From contig CAWIVH010000018.1 of NCBI GenBank assembly GCA_963839475.1, positions 434,001-498,000 on the forward strand: a DNA stretch of 64,000 nucleotides, read 5' to 3'. Of this stretch, positions 55,428 to 63,631 are shown piece after piece. This DNA is from CAWIVH01 sp963839475. Lineage in GTDB: Bacteria; Acidobacteriota; UBA6911. Made by a program: the position numbers and the translations under genes. The notes under the pieces are model-generated. The model was not told the origin of the DNA, ran no database searches, and saw only the letters and a program-made list of their open reading frames with translations. The first letter of the stretch is position 1, and each line of letters starts with the position of its first letter.

Positions 55428-56537
55428 ATGAAGCGCCGTGACCTATTGAAGTCTGTTGCAGGAGCAGCTGCCATGTCGATCAATGGAATCCCCGCCGGCG
55501 CCGCCCCGTCTCAAGCCGGGAAAATGGATCTTGAGATCGTAAGTCTGAAGCTTCGACACACATGGACGACCACCATGTCATCCAGTGAATTCCGCGACAA
55601 CCTTCATCTCCGTTTCAGCCGCGAAGGGCTCATCGCCCGCGGTGAAGGAGCCCCGATTGTCCGCTATTCGGAAAATGCCGAATCGGCCCGCAAGGCCGTG
55701 GAATCGGTCCGGGATTTCCTGCTCGAATCCGATCCCTGGAAATTCGAGAAAGTGATGGCGGAAATATTCCGGCGCATCCCAGGTCAATACGCCGCTAAAG
55801 CGGCCATCGACATAGCAATGATGGATTGGATCGGCCAGAAGCTCGGTGTGCCTTTGTATCGACACTTCGGTCTGGATCCGAAGGACACACCCGTGACCAC
55901 CTTGTCCATTGGGATCGATTCGCCCGAAACGACCCGGCAGAAGGTGAAAGAGGCCGAACCTTTCCCTGTGCTGAAAATCAAGGTCGGGCTGCAGACGGAC
56001 GAAGCCACCATTGAAGCCGTCCGCAGCGTGACAAAAAAGCCGCTGCGTGTCGACGCCAACGAGGGCTGGAAAGATAAGGAGGAGGCGGTCCGAAAAATTA
56101 ACTGGCTCGAATCTCAGGGAGTGGAATTCGTCGAACAGCCTATGCCCGCGGCCATGATCGAAGATATCCGCTGGGTGCGCAGCAAGGTTCATATTCCACT
56201 TATTGCCGACGAAGCCTGCCTGCACCCCTCCGACATTCCAAAACTGGCAAGCGCCTATGACGGCGTGAATATCAAGCTTATGAAATGCGGCGGGATGCTG
56301 GAAGCTTTCAGGATGATCCAGATCGCGAAATCGCTCGGGCTGAAAACCATGCTGGGCTGCATGATTGAAAGCTCGATCGGCGTAACCGCGGCAGCACACC
56401 TGTCCCCGTTGGTGGATTACGCGGATCTCGACGGCAACCTCCTGATCGGCAACGATCCTTACCGCGGAGTCCAGGTTGAAAAAGGAAAACTCGTGCTTCC
56501 GGACCGTCCCGGCCTTGGATTACTCCCGGCAGCGTGA
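55428..56537 (+). CDS. Dipeptide epimerase (L-Ala-D/L-Glu epimerase type), enolase superfamily, Tat-exported
   Basis: A 369-residue enzyme of the muconate-lactonising subgroup. The Tat leader MKRRDLLKSVAG predicts export, unusual for a usually cytoplasmic family. The catalytic set is visible: LKIKVG (K-x-K), RVDANEGW, FVEQPMP, IADEAC (metal ligands) and the second-base Lys in NIKLMKCGG. Epimerases of this type interconvert L-Ala-D-Glu and L-Ala-L-Glu, allowing reuse of murein peptides; others accept different dipeptides. The gene lies 24 bases after pbpC, so the protease inhibitor, murein synthase and peptide epimerase may form one cell-wall unit. AAAGG is upstream of ATG 55428. Confidence 0.85.
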   Translation: MKRRDLLKSVAGAAAMSINGIPAGAAPSQAGKMDLEIVSLKLRHTWTTTMSSSEFRDNLHLRFSREGLIARGEGAPIVRYSENAESARKAVESVRDFLLESDPWKFEKVMAEIFRRIPGQYAAKAAIDIAMMDWIGQKLGVPLYRHFGLDPKDTPVTTLSIGIDSPETTRQKVKEAEPFPVLKIKVGLQTDEATIEAVRSVTKKPLRVDANEGWKDKEEAVRKINWLESQGVEFVEQPMPAAMIEDIRWVRSKVHIPLIADEACLHPSDIPKLASAYDGVNIKLMKCGGMLEAFRMIQIAKSLGLKTMLGCMIESSIGVTAAAHLSPLVDYADLDGNLLIGNDPYRGVQVEKGKLVLPDRPGLGLLPAA

Positions 56538-56920
56538 TCTGGCGCCTTGACCGCGATGCCATGGTGAACAGCCCAGCGCCATTGCTCACGTCCATCCGCA
56601 ACTCTAAGGGCCATCATCGCGCCCGTGCCGGGATCGTTGGGCTTATTCCTGTCATCGCCTCCGAGATGGACAAAACAAAACTGTTCCCAGACAAACGGCG
56701 AGGCGGCCGCCCCGAAATAAGGGTATCCATGGCTGATCTCGTGATTGCGGCTGAGACCCAAATGCAAGGCCTTCCCGGATTTTCGGTGATTTGCGGCCTG
56801 CTATCGGCTTTGTCAGAGGGGAGACAGCCAGTGCCAGAAGGATTGATATCACAAGGCGAGTTCTCGAAAAACGAAGCCTGTGAGTAGGCCGCACTATCAT
56901 GGAACCCCTTTGAGACAAGT
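56538..56920. other. Gap with a propeller-protein fragment
   Basis: About 383 bases between the epimerase and the convergent dehydrogenase. No intact gene is present. A minus-strand fragment at 56550-56770 resembles a PQQ-type propeller; the rest is unremarkable. Confidence 0.45.
56550..56770 (-). pseudogene. Fragment of a PQQ-like beta-propeller protein
   Basis: The minus-strand frame reads GYPYFGAAASPFVWEQFCFV, then HLGGDDRNKPNDPGTGAMMALRVADG and REQWRW. This is the pattern of a PQQ_2/BamB-like blade: a substrate strand, then GAMxALxxxDGxExWRW. Fewer than 80 residues match; no signal, start or continuation is present in this frame, though an upstream alternative frame (LVISILLALAVSPL) looks like a leftover signal peptide. 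The fragment also runs into the end of the epimerase gene. It is a remnant of a larger exported protein. Confidence 0.5.
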
Positions 56921-58195
56921 CTAGCTTTGGAGGTAAGTCTGTTCGTCCGCAGCGGACCATCGGCCCACGGCAATGATTTCGCTGGTACGCCGATGTGGAT
57001 AAACGACAGCTTTTCCGTTCATGGACTGCGCGCGAACCATTTTAAGAAATTCGGGCGCATGATCGAGATCACCTATGCGGGCAATATGGGAACCGGCATC
57101 GATCCTGCCGGAACACATAAGCTCCAGTGTGCGGGCCACATCCCAGGGTGATCCGCCGCTCGATCCGGTGACGTTGATCTCCCGGTAATGGACGATTCCC
57201 GTGTCCAGGCCGACAATGTCCTCTCCCTTTTTAAGGCCGCCAAAGAGATTGAGCACCGCACCCCGGGCTGTAAGCCGCTGGGATTCCGAAATGGCCTCGG
57301 CTGAACCGACGGCGACAATGACGTCGTCGGCGCCCGATCCGCCCGTTAGTTCATCGATTAGCCGCGGCAGATCCGTTACGCCGGTGCAATGCAAGGCAAT
57401 TCCCTCCTGTGCAGCCCGTGCAGCGAATAGCGAATTCACCAGGTCCAACCGCGCTGGAAGGGGTTCTGAAACAACAATGGCGCGCGGCCGATAGCTCATG
57501 GCGACATCGACGTGCATCCGGCCCATCGCGCCGGCACCGACGATAACGGTGACCCCTCCCCTTTTCAAGCCGACGCTTCCGGATCGCGGTTTCAGCGGGC
57601 CTTGCTGCTGCAGGTGAAAATGATGTTCCTGGGCCGATATTGCGCACGAGATTGGCTCGGCCATTGCGGCCAGAGCCGCGGGGAATCCCGGGTCCGGCAA
57701 AGGAATCATGCAGCCAGCCTCGAGAACTTCCTCCGTAATGAGGATATATTCCGCGAGATGCCCCGGAAGCGTGTACCCCACGGCTACCTTTTCGATCCCT
57801 CGCCCCCCGTTGCGGTAGCGTTCCCGATGATGGATCGGGGGGTGATCCACTGCCGGTTGAATGACGTACCGCTCTCCCGGGCTATAGCGGCCCTGGAGAT
57901 TTTCACCAACAGTCACCAGCGTGACCGCCCCTTCATCTCCCAGGATCAGCGGCCAGCGCCCCAGATCCCATCCATAAAGCTGTTTGTGGTCGGGACCCTG
58001 CTCGATAAGCTTGATGAGCGAGGTACAGATTCCAGCGGCATCGACGCGTGCGAGCAGTTGGTTGGGACCCGGCCGCGGGGTTTGCGCGGTGCGGATGCTC
58101 GCATGATCGAAACCGACTCCGTTCAGAACAAACGCCCGCATTTCCTCAGGCGGAGATGACACAGATGATCCGGGTACAGGTCGAATTGCCGGCAT
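56921..58195 (-). CDS. Medium-chain dehydrogenase (zinc-dependent alcohol/sorbitol dehydrogenase-like)
   Basis: A 424-residue MDR-superfamily oxidoreductase. The Rossmann motif is VIVGAGAMGRMHVD and the catalytic-site Cys is in AAGICTSLIK. Where most family members have GHE (zinc ligand His-Glu) this protein reads GDEGAVTLV, and the structural-zinc cysteine lobe is absent. NG-rich segments such as YVIQPAVDHPP and GRGIEKVAVGYTLPGHLAEYIL match a subgroup related to L-sorbose-1-phosphate reductase. It probably oxidises or reduces a sugar or sugar alcohol with NAD(P). ATG 58195 has AAAGGAG 7 bases upstream. It is divergent from the DinB-like gene. Confidence 0.8.
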   Translation of the reverse strand: MPAIRPVPGSSVSSPPEEMRAFVLNGVGFDHASIRTAQTPRPGPNQLLARVDAAGICTSLIKLIEQGPDHKQLYGWDLGRWPLILGDEGAVTLVTVGENLQGRYSPGERYVIQPAVDHPPIHHRERYRNGGRGIEKVAVGYTLPGHLAEYILITEEVLEAGCMIPLPDPGFPAALAAMAEPISCAISAQEHHFHLQQQGPLKPRSGSVGLKRGGVTVIVGAGAMGRMHVDVAMSYRPRAIVVSEPLPARLDLVNSLFAARAAQEGIALHCTGVTDLPRLIDELTGGSGADDVIVAVGSAEAISESQRLTARGAVLNLFGGLKKGEDIVGLDTGIVHYREINVTGSSGGSPWDVARTLELMCSGRIDAGSHIARIGDLDHAPEFLKMVRAQSMNGKAVVYPHRRTSEIIAVGRWSAADEQTYLQS

Positions 58196-58360
58196 GGATA
58201 GGCTCCTTTCGGTTCAACGATACGACGAAGAATCCGACAAAAACAACCTTTGATCAATGGGCCGCCCACCGGTCGGCCTCGCGAAAGGAATCCGTTGAAA
58301 AGTATGGGATATCCGGGAGGTCCGTTGGTATCCTTATTCCAATTCGGGTGAGGAGGCAAA

Positions 58361-58924
58361 TTGGCATTGGAAAATCAAAGGGAGCAGTCCCGCCGGCTGG
58401 CGGAAAGAAACACAAAAATTCTGGCGCGGGCGAAGGGACTTGCCGGCGATTTAACCGATACCCAGGTGCTATGGCAACCGGACCGGGACACCTGGAGTAT
58501 CGGGCAGGTCTTCGAGCACCTCTGCGTTTCCTGCCAGCGGTACCTCGAAAAAATGCGCAGGCACGGAACGGGATCTCCCAAGGCGTCCGCACCGGAAAGC
58601 CTTCACTGGCGGCCGAGTTTGTCGGGCATGGCATTGCTGAAATCGCTCGAGGTTTTTACCAAGCTTCCCGCCCCTGGGGCATTCCGGCCGCCGGCCAAGG
58701 CCCGCGTGCACGTGCTGCAATATTTTCTGGACTACCATGGGGAACTCGGAGAATTACTGGAAAAGACAGTGGAAATGGACTGGAACAGGATTTCTATCCC
58801 ATCGCCCGTGGTTCCATTGGTGAATATGAACCTGGGTGATTGTTTTACGATCCTTGTCGTGCACGCAGAACGCCACCTCGGCCAAATAGAAATGGTCCGC
58901 CGCCGGCCCAACTTCCCTAAATGA
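58361..58924 (+). CDS. DinB superfamily protein (DinB_2-like)
   Basis: A 187-residue helical-bundle protein. The N-terminal helix has WSIGQVFEHLCVS (first metal His), and the C terminus has VHAERHLGQIEMV (two further His), the classic DinB_2 layout. Such proteins are putative metal-dependent transferases or thiol-related enzymes. The start is either TTG at 58361 or TTG at 58367, both behind AGGAGG. It stands alone between the dehydrogenase and an oxidoreductase. Confidence 0.75.
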   Translation: MALENQREQSRRLAERNTKILARAKGLAGDLTDTQVLWQPDRDTWSIGQVFEHLCVSCQRYLEKMRRHGTGSPKASAPESLHWRPSLSGMALLKSLEVFTKLPAPGAFRPPAKARVHVLQYFLDYHGELGELLEKTVEMDWNRISIPSPVVPLVNMNLGDCFTILVVHAERHLGQIEMVRRRPNFPK

Positions 58925-59056
58925 CGGCTTCAGCCCGCCTGATCTTTCTTGAGATCGGCTCGGAAAACTCATATAAAAGCCTTTCCGGCGCGAGATGAAC
59001 ATACTTCGGATATCAGTCCCTGGATGCAATTCCAAATGGAGCTTCGGGAGGGAGCC

Positions 59057-60415
59057 ATGAATAGAAACAGGAAAGTGGACCTGTCGAGAAGGAGATTCGT
59101 TTCGAATTCCACGATGGCTGCTTTCTCTTTTCATTACATCCCGAGCAGGCTGCTTGGAAAAGATGCTCCCAGCAACAAGCTGAATATCGCCTGCGTCGGC
59201 ATCGGGGGAATGGGGGCGAGCAACCTGCAGGCCTGTAAGAGCGAAAATATCGCCGCGCTTTGCGACGTCGACAGCCAATATGCAGAAAAGATTTTTGCAC
59301 GGTATCCGGATGCGAAAGTTTATAAAGATTACAGGCTTATGCTTGAAAAGGAAAAAGACCTTGATGCGATCATCGTCGCCACCCCCGATCATACCCACGC
59401 GGTAATAACCATGGCTGCGTTGGAGGCGGGCAAGCATGTCTATTGTCAGAAACCGCTGACCCATACCATCCATGAAGCCCGGAAGATCCGGGAAGCGGCC
59501 CGTCAGTCCAAGGTTCAGACCCAGATGGGCAACCAGGGTCACTCGTCGGATGAGATCCGTCAATTGAAAGAATGGCTTGCCGATGGCGTGATCGGCAAGG
59601 TGACTGAAGTTCACGCCTGGACCGACCGCCCGGCAGGAGGGGATCCTTGGTCCACTTTTGCCGTCCAGGCGATGCCGAAGGAAACTCCCCCGGTTCCGGA
59701 CACCCTGGATTGGAATCTCTGGCTTGGACCGGTTCCCTATCGGCCCTATCACCCCGACTATCATCCGCTCAAGTGGAGAGCATGGCTCGATTTCGGCACC
59801 GGCGCACTGGGAGACATGGGGTGCCACATTCTCGATCCGGCTTTTTATGCGTTGGACCTGGGGGCGCCGCTGAGCATCCAGGCTACTTCAACCCACTGGG
59901 AAAAGGACGTCGAATCGCAGACCTTCCCCAGAGCCTCCATCGTACGCTACCTGTTCCCGGCGTACGGCAGCCGCCCGGCGGTAAAACTCACTTGGTACGA
60001 CGGCCGTCTTATGCCGCCGATTCCACCGGACCTCGAGCCTAATAAAAAGCTTCCTTCCAGCGGAGCACTGATCATCGGGGAAAAGGGTACGATCGTGCAT
60101 GGTTCCCACGGTGCAGCAGGGCTGCATCTCCTTCCTGAATCCAGAATGGATTCCTATAGCCGGCCGCCGAAAACCATTCCGAGGGTTACGGGCAGCCATG
60201 AAATGGATTGGGTCAGGGCCTGCAAGGACGGCTCCCCAGCCAGCTCCACTTTCGAATACGGGGGAGCGCTGACGGAGATGGTACTGCTCGGAATGATTGC
60301 CATCAGGGTCAAAAACCAGCCTCTGGAGTGGGACGGGAGCAGCATGCGGTTCAAAAACAGCGACAAAGCCAACGAACTACTGCATATCCCCTATCGCGAC
60401 GGCTGGAAGCTCTAG
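59057..60415 (+). CDS. Gfo/Idh/MocA family oxidoreductase, Tat-exported
   Basis: A 452-residue enzyme with a Tat leader (DLSRRRFVSNSTMAAF). The Rossmann motif is CVGIGGMGASN, followed by AALCDVD, ATPDHTHAVI and YCQKPLTH (EKP-like). The substrate domain carries TEVHAWTDRP, LWLGPVPYRPYHPDYHP and MGCHILDPAFYAL with the catalytic-region His. This is the widespread exported subgroup in Acidobacteriota, Planctomycetota and Bacteroidota, presumably handling glycosides extracytoplasmically. GGGAGGG sits before ATG 59057. Confidence 0.9.
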   Translation: MNRNRKVDLSRRRFVSNSTMAAFSFHYIPSRLLGKDAPSNKLNIACVGIGGMGASNLQACKSENIAALCDVDSQYAEKIFARYPDAKVYKDYRLMLEKEKDLDAIIVATPDHTHAVITMAALEAGKHVYCQKPLTHTIHEARKIREAARQSKVQTQMGNQGHSSDEIRQLKEWLADGVIGKVTEVHAWTDRPAGGDPWSTFAVQAMPKETPPVPDTLDWNLWLGPVPYRPYHPDYHPLKWRAWLDFGTGALGDMGCHILDPAFYALDLGAPLSIQATSTHWEKDVESQTFPRASIVRYLFPAYGSRPAVKLTWYDGRLMPPIPPDLEPNKKLPSSGALIIGEKGTIVHGSHGAAGLHLLPESRMDSYSRPPKTIPRVTGSHEMDWVRACKDGSPASSTFEYGGALTEMVLLGMIAIRVKNQPLEWDGSSMRFKNSDKANELLHIPYRDGWKL

Positions 60416-60722
60416 AAGAGAATCAACAGTTCCCCTTTTCGAAAATCCCACGCTTCGATGGGGTGCCCGCAGTCCCAGTACCCCCGTTCATAAATATGGC
60501 AACGTTTGCGTCGAACATGGTGGCTTCGGATGCGCGAGGAGGGACCCCAAAACTTCACGCCATAAAAGGCTGGAGAATTTGACCGCCGATCCTGCACAAT
60601 AGGCCGAGGGCCGAGTTCCGGTTCTATCGATGGGCGTTTTTCGCATTTGTCGTTCAAGACAGGATTCACCCGCTGGCTCGACCTTCAGTTCTGGCCAGCG
60701 TGCTCCTCAACGGGGTGGGAAA
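60416..60722. other. Intergenic region, nothing recognised
   Basis: About 307 bases between two oxidoreductase genes of the same orientation. A minus-strand frame of 85 codons crosses it but shows no family resemblance or ribosome binding site. No hairpin with a T-run was seen. Confidence 0.5.
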
Positions 60723-62124
60723 ATGACAAAGAGACGTGACTTCATCAAAGCGAGTGCGGCCGGGGCCGCTGGATTGGTCATTGGAAACATTGGATTCGAT
60801 GCAAAGTCCTATGCCTCGATAATCGGGGCAAATGACCGCATCAACCTGGCCGTCATCGGCATCCGTAACCAGGGCACGGTGCACATCAACAGTTATTGTG
60901 ACCTCAAAAACAGCAAGAATGTGATCATCAAAACGCTCTGCGATACCGACGAACGGCTATTTCCGCCTGCAGTTGAAATCGTCAATAAAAAGACGGGCAC
61001 TCAGCCCCTCACCCAATGGGACCTCAAGAAAGTTCTGGACGACAAGGAAATCCATGCTGTATCCGTCGTTACGCCGAATCACTGGCATGCGCTGGCAACG
61101 ATCTGGGCATGTCAGGCCGGCAAACATGTTTACGTCGAAAAACCGGCCTCCCACAACATCTGGGAAGGTCGGAAGATGATTGAAGCGGCGCGCAAGTACG
61201 ACGTAAGGGTTCAACTCGGATGTAATAACCGCTCCTCGGCGAATGTGATCGAAGCCATCAAGTTCCTGCATGACGGCGGCATAGGAGAAGTTTTCATGGC
61301 CCGCGCCCTCTGCTTCAAGGCGCGCGATTCGTACGGAATCGCGAAGGACAGTCTACCGCCGGCCGCTTTCCACTACGACCGTTGGCTGGGTCCCGCGCCC
61401 TATCGCCCGTACAACGAAAAACGGAGTCACTACAACTGGCACTGGTACTGGGATACCGGAAACGGAGACACCGGGAACACGGGGCCGCACCAGCTCGATC
61501 TGGCACGCTGGGGAATGAACCTGAACGAACACCCGGTTTCGATCCACAGTGCGGGCGGTCTGTACGGTCTTCGCCGGGAGGAAGACAAAACCCGGACTCC
61601 CGGGAAGATGGTGTACGGCGGAGTGGAAACATATGGACGCGACAAGACTTCCCAGGAGACGCCCAATACTCAGACCGCGGTATTCAAATACCGCGACGGG
61701 AGAATGCTCGAGTTTGAAGCCCGGGGCCGGTACACCAACCATGAAGGAAGCCGCGGTCAGGAGGTCGGGAATCTCTTCTTCGGTTCCGAAGGGTGGCTCG
61801 AAATCAGCGGGTCGACCTGGAAAGCGTTCCGTGAACGGGAACGGGAACCTTTCGCCGGTTCGAAGGAACGTGCACCAGGCCGTGATGGCGATCATTGGGC
61901 CAACTTCCTGGATGCGGTGCGTTCGGGAAAAAATGAAGACCTGCACTGCGACATCAATGAGGGCTTCTATTCATCCTCCCTTGCCCTGCTGGCCAATATC
62001 TCCTACCGCGTCGGCCGCTCCTTGAATTTCATGGGTGAATACGAAAAGTTCGCCAACGATCCGGAAGCAGATACCCTGCTGACCCGAGCCTATCGTCGGC
62101 CCTATGTGGTGCCCGGAGGTGTGA
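60723..62124 (+). CDS. Gfo/Idh/MocA family oxidoreductase, Tat-exported; stop codon disrupted by a one-base shift
   Basis: An exported oxidoreductase (leader MTKRRDFIKASAAGAAG). Motifs: AVIGIRNQGTVH, TLCDTDE, VTPNHWHALATI, VYVEKPASHNIWEG (catalytic Lys), RWLGPAPYRPYNEKRSHYNWHWYWDTGNGD, and DRDGDHW near the end. As sequenced, the frame runs past the family's usual end into the antisense of the threonine dehydratase gene up to 62429, adding about 100 Arg/Pro-rich residues. Removing one C of CCC (62112-62114) gives a family-typical VVPEV ending with a TGA at 62122-62124, a 466-residue protein. I therefore annotate that end. ATG 60723 was chosen by the leader. Confidence 0.85.
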
Positions 62125-62178
62125 GAGGGCTTGATGGAGGGGACCGGGATCGCTTGCGATCCGCGCAAGCGAAGGCTG

Positions 62179-63120
62179 TCAAGCCAGGCCGTCGGGGCCG
62201 GCGCCGCAGATCAGCGCGCAGATTCTCTCGCCCTCGCGGAATTGGAATTTCCCCGCGAGCAGGGCGGCAGCCGAGGCGGCACCGCTCATGTCGGCCGCCA
62301 GCCCCATTTCAAACCAGAGCCAGCGCGCGGCGTCGAGCATCTCCTCGTCACTCACGAGCACGAGTTCATCGACAAAACGCTGCACGATGTCCAGGTTTAC
62401 GGGCTCGGTCCGAAGTGCTGCCAGGGTAGGGACCCGCGTCGTGATCCCGGGAAGTTCAATAACTTTTCCTGCCTTGACGCTTTCATAAAGAGTTGCTGCG
62501 CCTTCGGGTTCGACACCGATGATGCGAACGGATGGGCAGATCGATTTTGCCGCCAGGGCGACCCCGCTGATGAGGCCTCCACCCCCGATGGCAACTAGAA
62601 TGGTGTCCAGCTCCTTCACTTGCTCCAGGATCTCCAGGGCAACGGTTCCCTGCCCCGCGATAACCGCGGGATCCGAAAATGGGTGAAAATAAGTCCACCC
62701 GCGCCGCTCCGACTCTCGAAGGGCGAGGCTGTTGGCTTCGGCCCAGTGGCGCCCATGAACCACCACTTCTGCGCCCCAGGCCGTCAATTTTTTCCTCTTG
62801 TCAGGGGAAATGTTCTCCGGCACATAGACGTGAGCGCGAGTTCCCGACAGCCAGCCGGCATAGGCCACGGCGAGGCCGTGATTCCCGCCGGACGCGGTGC
62901 CTATCCCGCGTGCAACCTCATCCGAACCCAGGGAGAGCAACTTGTTGACAGCCCCTCTGGGTTTAAAGGATCCGGTTACCTGGAGGCACTCCAGCTTGAG
63001 CAGCAGATTCACCTGCCCCTGTCGCGGTTCTTTGAGACACCGCGCTTCCGTGAGCGGCGTTCGGCGAATATAGGGTGCTACCCGGCTGGCTGCCCCCCGA
63101 ATATCTTCGATGGAAATCAT
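62179..63120 (-). CDS. Threonine/serine dehydratase (PLP fold type II)
   Basis: A 313-residue PLP enzyme deaminating threonine or serine to 2-oxobutyrate or pyruvate. The PLP-lysine is in GSFKPRGAVNKL, the substrate loop is TASGGNHGLAVAYAG, and the phosphate-binding glycine loop is VAIGGGGLISGVAL. There is no C-terminal ACT regulatory domain, so this is a short catabolic or racemase-like form rather than the isoleucine-regulated IlvA. The gene faces the third Gfo/Idh gene and ends 55 bases from that gene's corrected stop. Confidence 0.88.
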   Translation of the reverse strand: MISIEDIRGAASRVAPYIRRTPLTEARCLKEPRQGQVNLLLKLECLQVTGSFKPRGAVNKLLSLGSDEVARGIGTASGGNHGLAVAYAGWLSGTRAHVYVPENISPDKRKKLTAWGAEVVVHGRHWAEANSLALRESERRGWTYFHPFSDPAVIAGQGTVALEILEQVKELDTILVAIGGGGLISGVALAAKSICPSVRIIGVEPEGAATLYESVKAGKVIELPGITTRVPTLAALRTEPVNLDIVQRFVDELVLVSDEEMLDAARWLWFEMGLAADMSGAASAAALLAGKFQFREGERICALICGAGPDGLA

Positions 63121-63183
63121 AAGGATGTCTTTGAAGGTTAAGCGCGTGGATGCTGGACGGAAAGAGCATCCTGATGAAGATTC

Positions 63184-63420
63184 CTAAATATGTTTGTGCA
63201 TCCCGTCACAGAATGGGGGCGTGGCAGTACGTTTGCATTGGCAAAGCAACACCCGTTTAGCCTCGCTCAAGCTGAATTCCATGGGCGAGAAAGCAGTGCC
63301 TTTGTGGGAACCGTCGCAGAAAGGCTGGTCCTTGGCCAGTCCGCATCGGCAATAATAGTAGGTGCCCGCGGCCAGTTCGAGCACGGCAGGCCTTTTGGCC
63401 GCTATTACCGGGTCGCTCAT
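63184..63420 (-). CDS. CDGSH iron-sulfur domain protein, two-cluster type
   Basis: A 78-residue soluble protein with two CDGSH-type [2Fe-2S] motifs: CRCGLAKDQPFCDGSHKG (C-x-C-x10-C-x3-H) and CQCKRTATPPFCDGMHKH, giving two three-Cys/one-His clusters. Such proteins act in electron transfer or Fe-S handling; small stand-alone forms are widespread. GAGGAGGAGG upstream of ATG 63420 is a very strong ribosome binding site. It is co-directional with the threonine dehydratase but separated by 63 bases. Confidence 0.92.
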   Translation of the reverse strand: MSDPVIAAKRPAVLELAAGTYYYCRCGLAKDQPFCDGSHKGTAFSPMEFSLSEAKRVLLCQCKRTATPPFCDGMHKHI

Positions 63421-63631
63421 TCTTCCTCCTCCTCGAGTCTATAACAGATTCCCCTGCCGCAAACTTTATCATGGCGCTGTTCTTTCAGGTATTTGATTTC
63501 CCTGTTCTGCTGTATAAACGAGGGGAATCGCCGGGCGGCGTGCCCGGAATTATTTGAAACCGTCATTATTCGGCCGGCCGCAGCCATGGTTTTGGACGGA
63601 ATTGCTTACGGCCGGAAAGAAGGAGGAATCC

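Noticed and set aside
60412..60669. 85-codon minus-strand frame between oxidoreductase genes
   Set aside because: No recognisable motif, start signal or operon context.
62125..62429. C-terminal extension of the third Gfo/Idh protein
   Set aside because: Arg/Pro-rich, exactly antisense to the dehydratase, and explained by a one-base shift before the stop.
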